From Oscarella lobularis (lineage: Eukaryota; Porifera; Homoscleromorpha; Homosclerophorida; Oscarellidae), in assembly GCF_947507565.1 (NCBI RefSeq), contig NC_089178.1, positions 930,001 to 994,000 on the forward strand: DNA of 64,000 nt. Reading direction: 5' to 3'. Below the pieces are notes generated by a model, which ran no database searches, was not told where the DNA came from, and saw nothing but the letters and a program-made list of their open reading frames with translations. How positions within the stretch are numbered: the first letter of the stretch is position 1; each line of letters opens with the position of its first letter. The translations under genes were made by a program, and so were the position numbers. Shown here piece after piece: positions 1 to 11,603 of this stretch.

Positions 1-1251
1 ATAGCCCGACTGAATTACACTTTGTTCAACGAAGCGGTTCGCGTGTGCCAAGAGCAGCCAAACGTGTCAATCGGCTTTGTGGGGGTTCGTTTTTAGTATA
101 GACACCTAAAGAGTCGTCAAGGTTTTGTTGGCAGGGCATTCGCAGTTATAGCTTGGACCGAATTTTGGATATTTATTGGTTGTTTTCTGGCAGTTTGCGT
201 GAGTAGAGATAATTGGCGAGTGAGTTGGCAATATACCAGTAATTTCGTTAGGCTCAATCAAAGATCCGCTGATAGAAAAGTTTTCTAATTTTGGCGCATT
301 GCAAAAATACGCGTTGAATGCTCCCGACAACGAACTGGTGGGCAAGTTGAAAGTGAGTCAGTAGGAAAAGAGTTTAATTCTTTAGCAGATTAGATCTCAC
401 CTCATTCTAGACGGTTGAGACGCATCACAGTAATATTCCCGCATACGTGAAATTGCTAAAAGATCGTTCACGTCCGGAAAAATTTGCCGGTAACTAGAAA
501 TGAGATTTTGAGGTCTACTTTGATTAGTTGTTTTTCAGACATTGTATTTTCTACCACGCACAAGGCGAAGGGACTCGAATTCAGCACAGTTCGTGTACTA
601 GACGATTTTCTCGGTGCGTCTGGCGCGCCTGCTCACGGACCACATCCGCCAACGTTTGGCGTTGGCAATTTGCCTGAAGACGAGTACAATTTGCTTTACG
701 TCGCTGCGACGAGAGCCAAAAAACGTCTGCGTATGTCAAGGACTCTTTTTAACATTTTGAAAAGAGCGGGAGTAAGAGGCGAAGATTTTTTGTCGTGATT
801 TTTGAAATTTTGTTGGTGGTAGGAGAAATTTGTTGTTCCCGTGGAAGTTGGAGACGAGACGGTTGCTTTTGAAATTTAAGAGAAATGTTATGAGTGGATA
901 ATGTATTGATTCTAGGATGGCAGCACCATTTGTTCCGCATGCAAGTCAGATGGAGACAAGCCAACAGAACTAGCTAGTAGCAGTAGCATCACTATTCAAG
1001 AGCGAAAAGTCGTCTTGGTGAGAAGATGATGTTTTTGCTTAATATCTCTCTAAGTGTTGTAATGGCAGGAGAATGGAGTAACTGCTCAAGAGGATCGGCT
1101 TGTTTCCTGCCGTTATTGCAAGGAAAGGCTGGCACCATTCTACACAGGTATGTGATTCATTTGTTTGATTTACTGTTTTTACACTCTAAGACGCTTCACC
1201 CATTAATAATTTGTACGGTTGCACACAGTGACACTGGGCTTGCACACTCCG
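1..1251 (+). CDS. FBH1: F-box DNA helicase 1, 3' part (cut by window edge)
   Basis: This is the C-terminal part of a UvrD/PcrA-type 3'-5' DNA helicase of the FBH1 (FBXO18) family, a nuclear enzyme that removes RAD51 and restrains recombination. Exons read at 1-84, 135-198, 240-352, 411-489, 539-771, about 823-861, 917-1017 and 1069-1147, and phases agree across the first five. The helicase C-terminal motifs are plain: STTHKAKGLEF (motif V region) and NLLYVAATRAKKRL (motif VI). Upstream exons give GIRSYSLDRILDIYW, as in vertebrate FBH1. The last exons carry two CxxC pairs (CSAC and CRYC), fitting the small zinc-binding tail of the family. The donor after the VEVGDET exon (about 861) is weak, and the stop near 1251 is inferred from an acceptor at about 1220. 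The N-terminal F-box and walker motifs lie outside the window. Identity is secure; the last two splice joins are less so. Confidence 0.88.
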
Positions 1252-1314
1252 CACGTACTGTAGGTGCTCCACGTAGGCGCACGTGCCTCCTGACGGCAGA
1301 CGCGCGCTACCAAA

Positions 1315-1699
1315 ATGGCGAGCACGAGCGACTCCATGAAACGTCTCCATGAAGACTCTGAAACTCCGAGCTTTCGCGGTCCTTAGACGCCTCCAGAGGC
1401 TCGTTTCGGTCGTCGGCGAGTTTTGGCGTACGAAGCAGCGTGACGTGGAGCCGGTAAGACGAACGCAGTCGGCTTCCCAACCCAAGTCTTCTTTGTGTAA
1501 CATTTTCTCGGGTCCCCAGAGCGTGGTTGTTCGGCGAGATCCCACATCGTCGATTTTTTGCCTCCTCGTAGGCCGATGTCTGACCTGACGAAAGCCATAT
1601 GTCGTGGTCAATACGCGCGCATTGCATTACAGGTAAGGAATTCAAAGATATTCATTCAGTCTTTTCACAGATTTCAGCCGTTTTCCTGCAGGAAGGATA
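1315..1699 (+). other. candidate unidentified small gene
   Basis: An ATG at 1315 sits in a CAAAATGGCG context, like several real starts in this window, and opens MASTSDSMKRLHEDSETPSF before a stop at 1384. A second ATG at 1349 opens a different frame that runs to a strong donor (GAGCCG|GTAAGA, about 1453). A good acceptor lies near 1520 and another strong donor follows a CAG at about 1634. Splice signals therefore suggest a transcribed plus-strand gene, but I cannot find one joined frame that I recognise. It could be a short protein, a non-coding RNA, or the 5' exons of something decayed. The start is only 60 bp past the inferred FBH1 stop, so it could also be FBH1 3' UTR. Confidence 0.25.
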
Positions 1700-2853
1700 G
1701 ATACGTGCTACTTCCGGTCTTCTGCTGAAGAGAAGAGAAGCTTATCGTCGAGTGCTAGAGCGGACTCGTGCTTGTGCATGTGGCATGCGTAGTTAGGTGC
1801 ATAACATGATTTGCACACTTTGCTCCCCTGACGCGCTAGGTTGGTAGATAGGCTTAGTGTAGTGTAGGTTAGTTAGTTAGGGCGCCGGCGGGGTGGTGCA
1901 CCCCGCGTGCGCTGCCGCCGTCATGGAGAAAAGAGTAGGGTACAGAAATTTTATTTCAATAAAAACGAAAAAACAAACAGGCCTCTTCCTCTTCTTCGCG
2001 GGCAGTTTTTGTTGACGGGGTCTTGCCCAGGACCCCGGAGCAGTTTTTAATGATGGGGTCATGCTCAGGACCCCAAAGCCCCTACCAACGAAAATTAGTG
2101 CAAAATAGACAATACGTTCTATGCAAACCTGTCATCTTTATTTCCTCGTTTTTTATCTTTCCTTTTTGGGCTGTGAGTGCCTGCAGCTGAAATCAAGAAG
2201 ACGCTTGCAGACACATATTTTGCTGTAGACGTCGTTCTCCCGGAGAAACCACCAATAAGAATAGTAGCTCTTAGAATGGGAGATGCACGCCGTGAGTGGG
2301 CAGTTTTCCTTCTCGGGGCCGCACAACCGCTTCAGCAGTTGATGTAGGCCTGCCCAGGAGACGTTGGCCTTTTAGACGTTATGGCCTCATACCAAAAGGA
2401 GGCATACAGGCAGTTTAGAAGACTGCAACTATAAGGAAGATTGCAAGTCTTCGTGGTCCCGCAGTTGGACCAACCCGTCATGCCGAGGACGTTGGGACAG
2501 CGGTCTACCTCTTCGTCATTCCTGAATCCTCTCTTCGAAGTTCATACCCACAATCCAGTCTATAGAACAAGAGAAAGTGTAATAAGCTAGAGCGGGCGTT
2601 CGAGGTTCTACACTCTTTCTGAGGGCTTTTTCGACCGAGAAGCCTCCGTTTACAAACTGTGATCACAAGCAAATGCTCTCTCAACGCATTTCAGCTCTCC
2701 AAAAGAGTTTAGACGATCTCGTAAGGGCGGAAAAGCACCAGAAACGTTCTCAAACTAACAAAGAGCTACATACCTGAATTGTTTCGCTGTTTTTCACCGT
2801 TCTCGTGGTCGCAGACGAGATGGTCACGTGGTTGAAAGTGCGTTAGTCGCGTC
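1700..2853. other. intergenic stretch without a supported gene
   Basis: About 1.15 kb lies between the candidate gene and PDCD6. It has no supported coding frame. It contains the tandem hairpin pair described separately. Between about 2180 and 2450 short open pieces such as ALRMGDARREWAVF are interrupted by stops, which could be the remains of a decayed coding or mobile sequence. I cannot assign a family. The last 150 bases presumably hold the PDCD6 promoter. Confidence 0.5.
2002..2077. repeat. tandem 38-bp repeat, each unit with a hairpin
   Basis: Two adjacent 38-bp units both begin GCAGTTTTT. Each holds an inverted repeat with a 7-bp stem and an 8-nt loop. Unit 1 pairs CGGGGTC with GACCCCG (2016-2037) and unit 2 pairs TGGGGTC with GACCCCA (2054-2075). 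The outermost pair changes from C-G to T-A on both arms, so pairing is kept. Function is unknown; see the finding. Confidence 0.7.
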
Positions 2854-3838
<985 letters not shown>

Positions 3839-3985
3839 AGAAAAAGTGTCCGAATTCAACTGGAACGTTCAACGTTTTTTTTTGTCCTCTTTGTTGTTTT
3901 TCCTTGCTTTGCGTCAGCTAATACAAAAAAATGTTTAGAAAAATAATTGCAATGAAAAAACGCGCGTCACAGCGAGGGTAACCAG

Positions 3986-6900
3986 CTAGGGAGAGATTTT
4001 TCTATACGTCACGTTGCTGACGACGAGAAGCGACGTGGTTCGGACGTATCCGCACGCTTTGATTGTAGTCGTTTGAGTGACGGTGATTGGCTCGGAGTAG
4101 GACGGCGAACTCGCCGTGGGATCACTGCCGTCCGTCGTGTAATGAATGGTGGACCCAGTTTGAAGAATTTCCATGGAAATGGTCGCTGATGGGCCGGCGA
4201 ACGTGCCGCCGTCCGACGTATTGACACATTGTCGGCACGAAATGATGACGAAATTGCGTCCATTCCACGTGTCGTTGTAGTAGAAATAAGGAAAGTTGTT
4301 GTGGACTAGCTGGTAAGCGTAGAAGTCGTTGTATCCGGTTCCCGGTTGCACGAGGGGCGGCGGCAACTTGTTGAGCTGAGCGACAGTCTAGAAGAAGAAC
4401 AAAGTAGACCTTAGAGTTCAAGCAAAAAACAGACATACACCCATGAGGATTCGTCGAGTGCGATGGTAGTTAACAAGCCAGTCATGCATGTACAGACCAT
4501 GCCACCTTGATCAATTGATGATATAGAAAAAATAAGAAAAATACGAAGTTTTTCGTACCTGCCAAATTCTGCCATTCTTTCATAGGCAAATAGCATAGAA
4601 AGTTGCTCGGAAGCCATGCTTCCCAAACTAATTGCCCCGCTGGAATTTCCCTTCGACGATTCGATAATGGAACGCGCGAGAGTGTCGATAGCTTGCAGGG
4701 CGGACAGATGAAGACCAACTTGCATAACCAAATGAGATTTGAAAAATCTTAGACGATGCGCTGGAATCCTACGTCACATATCACTACGAGTTATAATGCG
4801 AAGTGCAGAGCATACAGAGATTCTAAGGAGGCAACGGTATTGTTGAGTTCAGCCACGTGCGGAAGAGAAACGGGCTATATTGACCAAATCTATTACGAGA
4901 AGAGATCTGATCTATGTATGATTACCTTAGCGATGTCTGCTTTCTTGGCAAGATCGTCGGATGCTTTTCCATTCTTCGTCAAATCAGTCGTATATTCTGA
5001 AGCTAAGCTTTTAAGCTGATTGGCGAGATAATGGTCTCTAACGACACAGTGTCACGAGAGACGTCACAAAACTTCAGTTTCATTTATACCCGCGTCCTTC
5101 AGCTATGTAAGGAGTATTGAAATAAGACGTGTAGGCGTTCGCTATTTTGGTAGCCGAATCTGCATCTAATTCGTATCTCTGTTGGCACCAATCAGATATG
5201 AATTTCGCCTGCGACGACAAGTCATTGCCTCCCCACTACAAGTGACACTCGCCTACCTGAGTTGAGTTGGGATCCTCTTTGAGATAGTCATTAGGATTCC
5301 ACACGAATTTAAGCACGGCATCGGTGCTCAAAGGAACCTAAACTTCGAGTAAAAAAATGCTCTCTTCAGGTCTAATATATGCGCTTACGGGACGCAAATC
5401 GCTCGTATTTATAATGACAGCAAACGTGGCATTCTTCTTTACGAACTGTTGGCCCTAAATTGAAGATGAGCGTTTTTGTGTACCGTTTCTTCTTTCCACA
5501 CATGTATTTTTTACCTCTTCGTAGAATCTGGCTGGTGGCACCATTTCTGTCAATTGATTCGCATGCCCGTTCAACATCGCTGTATGAAAGTAAAGGCCAC
5601 TGCCAGGCTGCAAGAGCTACAGAAGACACTGCTACTACATTTTGGTAATGACAAAATATTATTATTACATCAATATCTTGAACGAAGCCAGCACCTTCGT
5701 CCGTGAATATAATGTGAACTCCCTCAGGAATGTGCAGTAGGCCCTTGAGGCGAAACGCTCACACAAAAATTATTATTATAATTAATGAATTATGCATGCC
5801 TTTCTAAAGTAATTGGCCCCTTCGTCCCATAGATAGGTTATTAGGTCAGCATCAGGCTGAACAGCTCGAATCCACGCAGTCTGCAAAAACATGAGATTTA
5901 GGTTCGTAGTTAAACTTCAGCCCTCTTACTTGATTTCCGATGGCTGTGCTGATCAATTCCGCTTTTTCTTCATCAGAACAACCAGGACAAGGATATGAAT
6001 AGTCATTGAGCCCTCTCAGCCCCACACTCCAAACAACTTCGCGATCCTAGAAAAAAAGAGAAAAGAACGCATCTCTAAACGAATGAATGAATAAAATAAA
6101 CTGCTTACTTGAAGTTCAGCAATTCCTGATTTCCACGAGTACGCCATCAAATTAGGATACTTGGTCCAAGACCAGTAATCACTTCCATACAGCCAACGCG
6201 ACGTATCCAGCGCCAATAAATTGAAGTGATGTTGGGTCAATACGAGACCCCTTCGACTGGCAAGTTTCAAGCTGAACTCGTCAGGAAACGGAATCGTTCC
6301 TTCAAAACAAAAACGAAGAGTGAACGCAGCTAATTATTAACTCAATTATTTTTTTCCTTTTACCGACGAGAAACATGTTTCCCTTCAGTCGAAGAAGCGT
6401 CTCAAACAAATTGTCCCACGTCGTTCTGTCGAACACGGCTTCTCCGAGCGGATCAGCCTTTGAAAATTTGACGTCATAAATCATTGCATTCGTTCGGTGC
6501 TCGCGAACTCGCCTTGGATCCTCCGAGCAAATCTTCGTCGTTAGTAAAAATGCATCTGTACTTGAAGATCGGCATGCTGTAGGAGAAGAGAACGTCGCCG
6601 GTCACTTCAACTCCATTAGGCTTGAACATTGGATCGTGATCAACCCAAATGTACCAAGGATCTGTAATAAAAACAATTTTCAAAATTTGACGACGTTACG
6701 AGTCGCGGACTCTCACCGACTCCCAAAATTTTCTCCGAGAACGTGTATCCCGCGTAGATGACGCCTCTGAGACCCATTCCAATTGCTACAATGCTTGTCG
6801 CATTTTTTCGAAAAGGATCGGTAGCGGAAAAGACGCAGTGACTTTCATTTCCATCCAAATTGCAGCCACTGTCCACCGGAAGGAAACTCGCGTCGATAAT

Positions 6901-7273
6901 TCAATTTTAAAAAATGCAAATTTTCCTGCCTTGGTATCTTGAAAGCGGAGAGCCACGAGGCCGATGTCGAGCCAATAAAAACGGATACGAGTTGCGAGGG
7001 AACGCCAGCAAACGTTGTGTTTGTTGGACTGCTGGTCAATACAACCGGAGGATAGCCGAGGACTTTGTACCAATCTGCAAGGACGTGTTGTTGCTGTTGG
7101 GAAGAGAAGGAGATGATAAGTTTCTCACCTTGTTCGACGTCTCTCATAGCCAATTGGAGAGCTGGGCTGCTGTCTCCTTCGATGAAGACGAGGGGAGAGT
7201 CTCCAGCAAGCTGATCAGAAGAGACGCCAATGCACGAGGAAGCAAGCAGCAGGAGCGGTAACGTTAGCAACAT
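3986..7273 (-). CDS. GH115-like secreted alpha-glucuronidase
   Basis: The product starts with a clear signal peptide (MLLTLPLLLLASSCIGV) and reads as a glycoside hydrolase of the GH115 type, a family whose known members remove 4-O-methyl-glucuronic acid from xylan or related polysaccharides. Family landmarks are GLRGVIYAGYTFSEKILG followed by PWYIWVDHDP, then IFKYRCIFTNDEDLLGG, which corresponds to the conserved RGIF-NDE segment, and later the barrel pieces PEGVHIIFTDEGAGFV and YRPVPLSTDAVLKF-type strands. About a dozen exons are separated by short introns, so this is not bacterial contamination. The C-terminal exon (3986 to about 4390) holds HYTTDGSDPTASSPSYSEP, typical of the chitobiase/hexosaminidase C-terminal beta-sandwich. 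Likely acts outside the cell or in lysosomes, on dietary or symbiont glycans. I cannot name catalytic residues with certainty. GH115 is mainly known from bacteria and fungi, so gene transfer is possible. Exact exon borders in the middle are approximate. Confidence 0.75.
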
Positions 7274-7461
7274 TCTAAGCTCTGATTTTTGAGCAGTTTT
7301 GCTGCAGATAAGCGAAGCGCGCTACCAATCAAGTCACGTGCGCCTATCTATGGTGCGCCTGGGCGCCTGACTGTGCGCTTGTACATATTTAATTTAATTT
7401 AATTTTTACTGACACTACATCACTGTCCAAATGACATAAACCCGACGTGATGTCACATTTC

Positions 7462-9087
7462 TCACTGGTTGACAGTGTCTCTGATCTAACCACACCGCGC
7501 TGGATTCCAATGCAGTTTGCGCAATTGACATTTATTTACCGTGTATTTTTCCCATTTCTTCTCTGGGTCATAAGGTTCCCATCGACTTGCTGGGAAGATA
7601 TGTTTATTTCGCTCATACCATCCTCGCAGCACCACTTTGCCAGCGTGGGACTGCAAAGAGAAGATTGTCATCTGTCACACTACAGTACTTTCTTACTTCA
7701 TCTTTCTCAATTGAAGCGTCACTCAGGAGACGAATATCCTCGTGAACATCAAAATTGAACAGAGGACCTATAGAAAAAAAATCGTTTTATCGGGTAGTCT
7801 AGAGGCACGTTTACTCACCGCTTTTTCCTCTGGCGTGTGACACAATAAAATCGTAAAAAGTGAAATGCTAAATGAATAAATGAATAACTAAAAATTATTT
7901 AAATTTAGCACACACGTGAGGAATGATGAGATCTTCTTTAATGTACATCATCTCATCAGTTGACGCTCCTCTAGAAAATGAAAATTGAAGAAATGTAACA
8001 AATCATAATTCGAAAACTAACCTCAGTTCCGGAAAATCCTTTCTGAGTTCTTTGAGTGCTTTGGACAAAAACTGCCCAACGGAATTTCCCTTCTTCATCT
8101 AGATAGCCAAACTTTCGTTTTAATTAATATAAAAAGAAAGAATTTGCTTTCTTACCCTTAGCGTTCTCCTGTGACCCGATCCATCCCAATAGCTAAAAGT
8201 TATTTCAATGTCCTCATCTACAAAATATACGTCACACCATCTTTCCAACAAAGACAGGTATTTAATTCACTTTTCAACTTCTCCTGCTCTGTCTCCCATT
8301 CCTGTCGAAGTCTTTCTCTTTCCAGCCTCTCTAACTCCTAAGGAAGTACATATAGTAATTCTCTAAAGGAAGCTTTTGACTTGGTTGCTATACGTCTCTG
8401 TCCCTATCAGGTAAAAACGACGTATCGACGCTGGGATCTTTTCCCACTTTTTTCTTCTTCGTGGGAACTAAAGAAAAAATTCTATTCGAAATTTACCAAA
8501 AAGACCATTGACTCTACGTTCATAATCTTCTTCCTCTGTTTCCTCTTCCTCTTCTTCTTCGTCGTCATTCAAGTCAAAAGACAAGGTCGCCGTTTTTGAA
8601 TTTTTCTTAATTTTATTGCCCTTTTGATCGAGTCTAAGCCAAGCAAAAAATTCACAAAGTTCGCCCCCCTTCAACATTTCTGCTAACCCTGCTTTGTTTT
8701 CATTTGGAAGCTGAGCCGCTAATTTTTTCTCGTGGTCTTTGATGACCAATTTTCGTTTTTCTTTCATTTGCTGAAGAGTCACCAATCCTACAGAAAAAAA
8801 ATCGAACTGCATCGAAAATTTCGCTGCCTTTCTCGGAATACCTATGGTCTGCGATTTGAGCTGTTCTTCTACAAAATCAAAATGAGAAGAAAACTTTTTC
8901 TCCACTCCTGAGCGCTTTTCGTTGTCCTACAATGCGCTCTCCGTAACAAAAATGGATTTTTCGACACAAAACAAACTTCTGTGATCTTTTTCTTTAGTCG
9001 TTCCAACTCTTCGCGATCTTTTTCTCGCTGTTTCAGCAACGCAGCGGCTCGATTTGCTTCGGAAGAAGCTCCTTTGTAGTGAGCCAT
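7462..9087 (-). CDS. FAM50A: FAM50/XAP5 nuclear protein
   Basis: FAM50A/XAP5 is a conserved nuclear protein associated with the spliceosome. The start [19 protein letters not shown] matches the family start and is the ATG at 9087. Next come an RE/K-rich coiled segment, [20 protein letters not shown], an acidic stretch around 8500-8590 coding a Glu/Asp tract, and the XAP5 domain with [12 protein letters not shown]-type residues. The C-terminus gives [22 protein letters not shown] and [14 protein letters not shown], nearly as in human. The conserved end KYTIR is completed only by a 24-nt last exon (7462-7485), which adds IRDTVNQ and a stop after an intron with donor at 7539. Reading straight through instead gives an unlikely tail. 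The stop lies 188 bp upstream of the GH115 gene start on the same strand. Confidence 0.92.
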
Positions 9088-10043
9088 CTTTTCGTACTGT
9101 GGAGGATTAGCGCACGCTGCACTTATTATCAGATTAATGACGCGGTTTGCTGACGTCAGGCACAGACATACAAAAAACCCAGCGGAAAGGAGGTACTTTG
9201 CAAAAAAATGACCCAAACACAGTACTAGATAAAGCAAAAAATAAAAGTAATTTAGTGCCTCGTATCATGCATGCCACACCTCCTAATTACGGACCATTAG
9301 GCAGTGCGTTTACTACATTATTACATACCGGAGATGTAGTGTCCTTACTGCAGGTGTGCTTCCATTCTGTTCGTACATCTGTGATAGCTGGAAAGCCTTT
9401 GAGAAAAATAGGCAGTTTGTTAGTCTAGTTCTCCATGTCAACTCAGTTGTCAACTAAATCGTCCAACGCGTGTCTGTCTATTCATTAGCACACCATGCGG
9501 TGGCATTTGCATTTACTTCCGACCCATTTCGACGAACTAATACAGTAAACAGGCCATCATCAGGCCGTGCGGAGTGTGATCCCACAGCAGGGTCCAACTA
9601 ATCGGCACTGCAAGAGGGATTGATAGTGACATTCTGTACCGCGTAATACCTGTCCAAAAAGTTCACAAATGCCTCCTGGGTTCGTTTAGACGACGTTTAG
9701 TCCATGTGTGGCAAAGAAATAAAATATGCAGTCAACAGCGAGTTGGCTTCCCTCAGCCTCCTGTTCCCATTCTTGGTGGTGGTTGTATCCGTCCAGCCTT
9801 GAAGTGAGAAACGCGCGAGACAAGACAGATCCGCGGCTCCTTTTAAAGTCAATCAGGATCGAAAATAAACAGGCACTGAACGCTCGAAACATCCGTGGAG
9901 CACTTTAATTTGTCGAATTAGGGAAGTGATCAATAGGGGGGCCGGGGCCGGGGCCACCTACCCATAAAAGCACTTGGCCTCGTCGTTTCTCCACCATTCG
10001 TACTCATCAACTCGCTATCACCGGCACCGCGATCGTGACGACG
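9088..10043. other. intergenic region between FAM50 and protease genes
   Basis: About 950 bp separate two divergently transcribed genes. I see no supported gene. A perfect palindrome TGACGTCA lies at 9151-9158, 64 bp upstream of the FAM50 start. A TATA-like element and start region for the protease lie at the right end. The interior is ordinary mixed sequence with short open frames only. Confidence 0.6.
9962..9969 (+). promoter_or_regulatory. TATA-like box of the protease gene
   Basis: The motif CCATAAAA lies about 75 bp upstream of the protease ATG at 10044, at a distance that leaves room for a short 5' UTR. It is the only TATA-like element near this start. The call rests on motif and position alone. 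Confidence 0.4.
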
Positions 10044-11414
10044 ATGCTCCGTCTTTTCCTCACCGTGACCTTTCTGAGTTGCTTCGGCGACAGTGCTCCC
10101 CAGTCCTGTGCGAATCTACTACACCTCAATGACGCCAGCTTTCAACTCGACTACAAAGTTCCAACCGCATCGATGACGACATCGACCGCTAATGCGACCG
10201 ACTGTATGGAAGAACTCCGCATTGCCTTATCTTACGAACAGTCGTGGATTCCGCGCGGACAAGAGAAAATCCGAAATCAGATCGTCGAACTGAATCACAT
10301 TAGCGAATTGACCGCCGCGTCCGCCGATCCCGGGCCGAGAGTCCAACGTCGCAAAGCCGGAAGTAGACGAAAGCGTCGCATCTACGGCGTCGACGAGCGA
10401 ACACAGGCCGATCCGAGATCGAAAGCGAACAAATATCCGTTCTCGGCAATCGTCAAAATCTCGACGGGTTGCACGGGCACGCAGATCAGCTCGCGTCACG
10501 TCCTCACGTCCGCCCACTGCATACACAATCGAACGGCGTACGTGCGAGGATATCGCACGCTCAAAGTGGGTCACCTTCGCACGGACACCGCCTTCGATTG
10601 GAGCCGCGTCCAATCGACGTTCCTTCCTCTCGGATGGACGCGCGGCAGTGCGACGATCGCGCCGCGATACGACTACGCGCTTCTCGAACTGAAGAGTAAT
10701 AGTAATTACGTTTGGATGCCGACGACGGTGAGCGAGGGATCCCGACACGGCTTTCACGCGCAGATCTACTTCTGCGGCTACGACGAGGACTGCGAATCGG
10801 CGTGCTGTCGATATTGCCGGGTCGTCGAGCAAGACGACGACGTTCTCTACTTTCGTTGCGACGCTGCGCCGGGAAGTTCGGGGGCGGGAGTCCACGTAAA
10901 ACTCAAGGGTCGAAATCGTAGAGTCGTCGCGGTTTTTTCGGGAAATCGTTGGCGAGCAACGATCGCCGGCTACAATCATTTTAACGCTGCCGTTCGACTG
11001 ACGTCGCCCAAGGTGGCACAAATCTGCAGATGGCTCGGTTGTTGTCCCCTCGACAACGTTTACTACTACCAGAGCAAAGAGAGTACTTGCCGAAGGATGA
11101 AATGTCACAAATATTGCCCGCCGCCGCCGCTTCCAACCACGACTTCGCCTCCGCCAACAACTACGGCGCCTCTACCAACAACTACTGCGCCTCTACCAAC
11201 AACTACTGCGCCTCTACCAACAACTACTGCGCCTCTACCAACAACTACTGCGCCTCTACCAACAACTACTGCGCCTCCTCCAACACCAACAACTCGTAAT
11301 CAAACGACACCAACACTTGCTACTACCGAATCCACGGCAACAACGCTCCCTACGACATCTCTACCGACGCGTCACAGTGTCACTAACCAATCTATACGGA
11401 ATGGAACTAACTAA
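10044..11414 (+). CDS. PRSS23-like secreted serine protease, intronless
   Basis: A single uninterrupted frame codes a secreted trypsin-fold protease with a mucin-like tail, 456 residues. I start it at the ATG at 10044 (MLRLFLTVTFLSCFGDS, a signal peptide), not at an in-frame GTG nine bases upstream. After a pro-region comes a basic cleavage site, RRKRRIYGVDERTQ, as in PRSS23/PRSS35. The catalytic triad is visible: His in TSAHC, Asp in DYALLELK and Ser in APGSSGAGV. The Ser loop lacks the GDSGGP of trypsin and is closer to glutamyl-endopeptidase-type enzymes of this family. The last 110 residues are Thr/Pro-rich, with repeated PLPTTTA units likely to carry O-glycans. Lack of introns in a very intron-rich region suggests origin by retroposition. 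A polyadenylation signal AATAAA lies at 11556. Substrate is unknown. Confidence 0.85.
   Translation: MLRLFLTVTFLSCFGDSAPQSCANLLHLNDASFQLDYKVPTASMTTSTANATDCMEELRIALSYEQSWIPRGQEKIRNQIVELNHISELTAASADPGPRVQRRKAGSRRKRRIYGVDERTQADPRSKANKYPFSAIVKISTGCTGTQISSRHVLTSAHCIHNRTAYVRGYRTLKVGHLRTDTAFDWSRVQSTFLPLGWTRGSATIAPRYDYALLELKSNSNYVWMPTTVSEGSRHGFHAQIYFCGYDEDCESACCRYCRVVEQDDDVLYFRCDAAPGSSGAGVHVKLKGRNRRVVAVFSGNRWRATIAGYNHFNAAVRLTSPKVAQICRWLGCCPLDNVYYYQSKESTCRRMKCHKYCPPPPLPTTTSPPPTTTAPLPTTTAPLPTTTAPLPTTTAPLPTTTAPLPTTTAPPPTPTTRNQTTPTLATTESTATTLPTTSLPTRHSVTNQSIRNGTN
11153..11281 (+). repeat. 21-bp coding tandem repeat
   Basis: About six copies of a 21-bp unit (CCAACAACTACTGCGCCTCTA) run in frame inside the protease gene and code PTTTAPL repeats. 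Internal copies are nearly identical, which suggests recent expansion or ongoing homogenisation. Confidence 0.9.
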
Positions 11415-11603
11415 CGAGTAAAGAGGGGCGGAGACCGAGCTTTAGATACCAAAGACGACTGTACTAACAGTTAGATGACGTTGAAAGACCTCCACTTTTT
11501 TTTATCGCTCTTCTCTTTGCATGCATGACACAGCAGGTTCCGAGTGTTTATTATTAATAAACAAAAAGTTCATTGGATTGCTGTAGGGTCCGGTTCGTTC
11601 CAT

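Noticed and set aside
10035-10043. Upstream GTG start for the protease
   Set aside because: GTG is not a normal eukaryotic start and the ATG at 10044 begins directly with the signal peptide.
10227-11108. 293-residue open frame on the minus strand
   Set aside because: It lies wholly inside the protease gene, opposite its catalytic exon, and has no recognisable domain. Long shadows arise from the codon bias of the real gene.
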